NCBI RefSeq assembly: GCF_030813115.1
Contig: NZ_JAUSTY010000013.1
Coordinates: forward strand, 1 to 64,000
DNA: 64,000 nt
Direction: 5' to 3'
Origin: Bacillus horti
Lineage (GTDB): Bacteria > Bacillota > Bacilli > Caldalkalibacillales > JCM-10596
A program made the translations under genes and the position numbers. The stretch's first letter is position 1. Each line of letters begins with the position of its first letter. Shown here piece by piece: positions 62,183-64,000 of the stretch. A model generated the notes under the pieces. It saw only the letters and a list, made by a program, of their open reading frames with translations. It made no database searches and was not told the origin of the DNA.

Positions 62183-62302
62183 CGTGGATAACTTTGTCCT
62201 TTGCTCCGAAATATTCTGAAATATATGGCATAAAACGCTACACAGCAGGGCTTTACAAATATTTGCAAAGTTATACACACCCTGTGATCAACATGTGGAT
62301 AT
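62183..62302. other. DnaA-box cluster upstream of rlmH
   Basis: Three boxes with one mismatch each in 120 bp: TTATCCACG on the minus strand (62183-62191), TTATACACA (62271-62279) and ATATCCACA on the minus strand (62294-62302), plus a weaker one at 62283-62291. As I recall, the B. subtilis equivalent, yydA, is a known DnaA-binding cluster. The rlmH promoter was not resolved here. Confidence 0.7.
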
Positions 62303-62446
62303 CTTTATATTTTTGTCAAACTAGATCTTGTGTCAAGAATTTTTTCGTTGTATTTTGGCAACAACTTGTAGATTTGCCCGGGTGATTTTGACCAATTGTT
62401 AGTAATATTACGTTCAAATAGATAGAACTAGAGGAGGACTCGCTTC

Positions 62447-62926
62447 GTGCAGATCACAATCATCAGTGTGGGGAAGATCAAAGAAAAATACCTAAAGCTA
62501 GGCATTGCAGAGTTCGAGAAGCGGTTAGGACCTTACTGTAAGCTTCAGATGATTGAGGTTGCGGATGAGCAGGCTCCAGAGCAAATGAGTGAGAAGGAAA
62601 TTGAGCAGGTTAAGGAGAAGGAAGGACAGAGGATTCTACAGCAGATTAAAGCAGATCGGTATGTGATTGCCTTAGCGATTGATGGGGTGAATTGGTCTTC
62701 TGAACAGTTAGCTAAAGAACTGGATCGTTTGGCTACGTATGGGCATAGTAGTATATGCTTTGTGATTGGTGGCTCAAATGGTCTGTCTGACGAAGTGCTG
62801 AAGAGGGCGCAGGTGAAGCTATCTTTTTCGAGGATGACTTTTCCGCATCAGTTGATGAAGCTTATTTTAACGGAGCAGGTTTATCGGGCTTTTCGGATTA
62901 ATCGGGGGGAGCCTTATCATAAATAA
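62447..62926 (+). CDS. rlmH: 23S rRNA m3-pseudouridine 1915 methyltransferase RlmH
   Basis: A 159-residue SPOUT-class methyltransferase. Start GTG 62447 with GAGGAGG upstream. SAM-binding knot motifs: [17 protein letters not shown] and [20 protein letters not shown], ending in NRGEPYHK. It methylates pseudouridine 1915 on the intact ribosome. Usually the last gene of this conserved cluster. Confidence 0.97.
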   Translation: MQITIISVGKIKEKYLKLGIAEFEKRLGPYCKLQMIEVADEQAPEQMSEKEIEQVKEKEGQRILQQIKADRYVIALAIDGVNWSSEQLAKELDRLATYGHSSICFVIGGSNGLSDEVLKRAQVKLSFSRMTFPHQLMKLILTEQVYRAFRINRGEPYHK

Positions 62927-63013
62927 CGGCAAGTTGAGGCTGTTACGTGTTTGTAGGCGCCTGCAAAAGCGTGCTTGGTGGTACTGGGGGGGAGCCTCTG
63001 CTTGTGAGAAGCA

Positions 63014-63031
63014 AAAGCCCTCCGGGGCTTT
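63014..63031. other. Hairpin in the rlmH-SDR gap
   Basis: AAAGCCC-TCCG-GGGCTTT (63014-63031) without a T-run. It lies in a more GC-rich patch (about 62950-63060) whose possible ORF at 62934-63128 has no ribosome site. It may be a terminator for rlmH or part of a repeat. Confidence 0.4.
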
Positions 63032-63129
63032 CGTCTTGACGGAAGGGGCTAGACAAAGAAACTACTTCATCTGCAAATTAGAGGGTGTTCCTTTTAAAAG
63101 CCAGCTGGAAAGTATACCAAACAGCTGAC

Positions 63130-63870
63130 TTATAATGTTTGACCGCTGTCCACGGTTATGATCTGACCGGTCATTGCTTCCTGTTCCAAAACAGCACAGA
63201 TCAGTTGGGCGATATCACGAGGCGTTGAAATCTGCTGCAGCAGAAGATGGGGGGCCAATCTCTTCATTTGTTCTTCCTTTCCGTCCCACCATCTTGTCGC
63301 AACGGCTCCCGGCACGACGCAGTTAACCCGAATAGCGGGAGCTAGAGCTCGGGCTAAAGATTTCGTAAGTCCATGAACCGCTGATTTGGATACGGCGTAG
63401 GGAAGCGAGGAGCCTAGTCCTGTCTGCCCGGCGATGCTACCAACATTTACATTCGCTCCCTGGTTATTCTTCTTCATGAAGGGAGCGACAGCCCTCGCGC
63501 AGTAAAACATGCCCTTCACGTTCACATCGAACAAATTGTCCCATACCTCCTCCGTTGCTGACGCTAAATCATCCATCGGAATATGTCTGGTGATACTAGC
63601 ATTATTTACGAGTAGGTCGATCTTACCGAATTTATGTACGGCCGTCTGGACCATGGTTTCTACTTCCTTGTCCTGGGAAACATCAGCTTGTATGGCTATA
63701 GCACGCCCGCCTTTATCATTGATCCATTGGACGGTTTCTTCCGCATCGGATTGAGAACGTGAATAATTCACAATAACGGTTGCCCCCCGTTCGGCTAGCA
63801 TGAGACTTGTCGCTCTTCCGATCCCCGTACCGCCGCCAGTAACAAGGCCGACCTTACTTTTTAATTTCAT
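63130..63870 (-). CDS. Short-chain dehydrogenase/reductase
   Basis: A 246-residue classical SDR, FabG-like. Cofactor site TGGGTGIG (11-18), NNAS (89-92), catalytic S145, Y158 and K162 (YAVSK), and PGAVATRWW after it. NAD(P)-dependent oxidoreductase; the substrate is not predictable. Read against the core gene direction, with a possible divergent gene beyond 63890 that leaves the window. Confidence 0.88.
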   Translation of the reverse strand: MKLKSKVGLVTGGGTGIGRATSLMLAERGATVIVNYSRSQSDAEETVQWINDKGGRAIAIQADVSQDKEVETMVQTAVHKFGKIDLLVNNASITRHIPMDDLASATEEVWDNLFDVNVKGMFYCARAVAPFMKKNNQGANVNVGSIAGQTGLGSSLPYAVSKSAVHGLTKSLARALAPAIRVNCVVPGAVATRWWDGKEEQMKRLAPHLLLQQISTPRDIAQLICAVLEQEAMTGQIITVDSGQTL

Positions 63871-64000
63871 AATAACTCCACTCCCCCTATGCCTTTTATA
63901 TTATTCATTGTAAAGGTTGTACTAGTATTTGTATAATTGAACTAATTGAAGCATTTGTTCAATAATGTTGAAGTGGTTAAGGGGGATGGACTGTGGATCT

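Noticed and set aside
62194-62385. ORF of 63 residues upstream of rlmH
   Set aside because: Overlaps the DnaA-box cluster, no ribosome site, no family resemblance.
62934-63128. ORF of 64 residues after rlmH
   Set aside because: No Shine-Dalgarno and spans a hairpin; treated as a possible repeat patch rather than a gene.

Overview
The window is the replication-origin region of an endospore-forming member of the Bacillales. The evidence is the conserved order gyrA / gyrB-remB-recF-rlbA-dnaN-dnaA / rpmH-rnpA-yidD-spoIIIJ-jag-mnmE-mnmG-rsmG-noc-soj-spo0J / yyaC-yyaE-ychF / rpsF-ssb-rpsR-yybS-gdpP-rplI-dnaC / purA / walRK-yycHIJ-htrA-rlmH. Sporulation-linked genes (spoIIIJ, soj/spo0J, yyaC) and a Bacillus-type rRNA leader fit this. 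The genus cannot be fixed from the sequence alone; the HD-GYP gene beside gyrA and the M23 peptidase upstream of walR are not the B. subtilis arrangement.

Layout. Positions 1-36 are the 5' end of a leftward 16S rRNA gene, with its promoter at 265-293. Leftward genes from 330 to 18619 form the left replichore: an HD-GYP protein, gyrA, a liaIFSR-type cell-envelope stress module, a CatE-like dioxygenase, gyrB, remB, recF, rlbA, dnaN and dnaA. The rightward pair 9354-11985 (a protein with an eCIS/DUF4157-type IGNQAV motif, and a ChrA chromate transporter) runs against this trend and looks like accessory DNA. The bipartite origin flanks dnaA, at 16907-17260 (AT-rich unwinding region plus DnaA boxes) and 18620-19314 (DnaA boxes). 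From 19315 rightwards genes are mostly on the + strand: ribosomal protein L34, RNase P protein, membrane insertase, tRNA modification, and the noc/soj/spo0J segregation genes with three identical parS sites. Next come a PLP enzyme, small membrane proteins, YyaC, YkvI, MscS, the molybdopterin enzyme YyaE, a His-rich YmaF protein, ychF, the rpsF-ssb-rpsR operon behind an S6:S18-type leader, c-di-AMP phosphodiesterase GdpP, replicative helicase, purA behind PurR boxes, the WalRK essential two-component operon, HtrA and RlmH.

How it works together. The core of the window couples replication initiation (dnaA, dnaN, oriC, and DnaA-box clusters at jag/mnmE and upstream of rlmH), supercoiling (gyrA, gyrB), segregation (soj, spo0J, parS), division-site protection (noc) and cell-wall homeostasis (walRKHIJ, M23 peptidase, lia module).

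The accessory islets hold the less ordinary material. These are the 9.3-12 kb pair, the 37-42 kb stretch (small membrane peptide, quinone-oxidoreductase-like gene, and two unrecognised exported proteins, one with an apparently destroyed start codon), and 48.6-50.7 kb (an rdgB-like gene, a GNAT enzyme, an rdgB relic, an inverted-repeat element and a tandem repeat). I saw no complete insertion sequence, CRISPR array, prophage or tRNA gene. No complete new multi-gene system is demonstrable here. The best leads are the orphan eCIS-type protein, a quinone-sensor-type operator overlapping the -10 of the catE-like gene, a parS site built into a terminator-like hairpin, and the conserved DnaA-box clusters.
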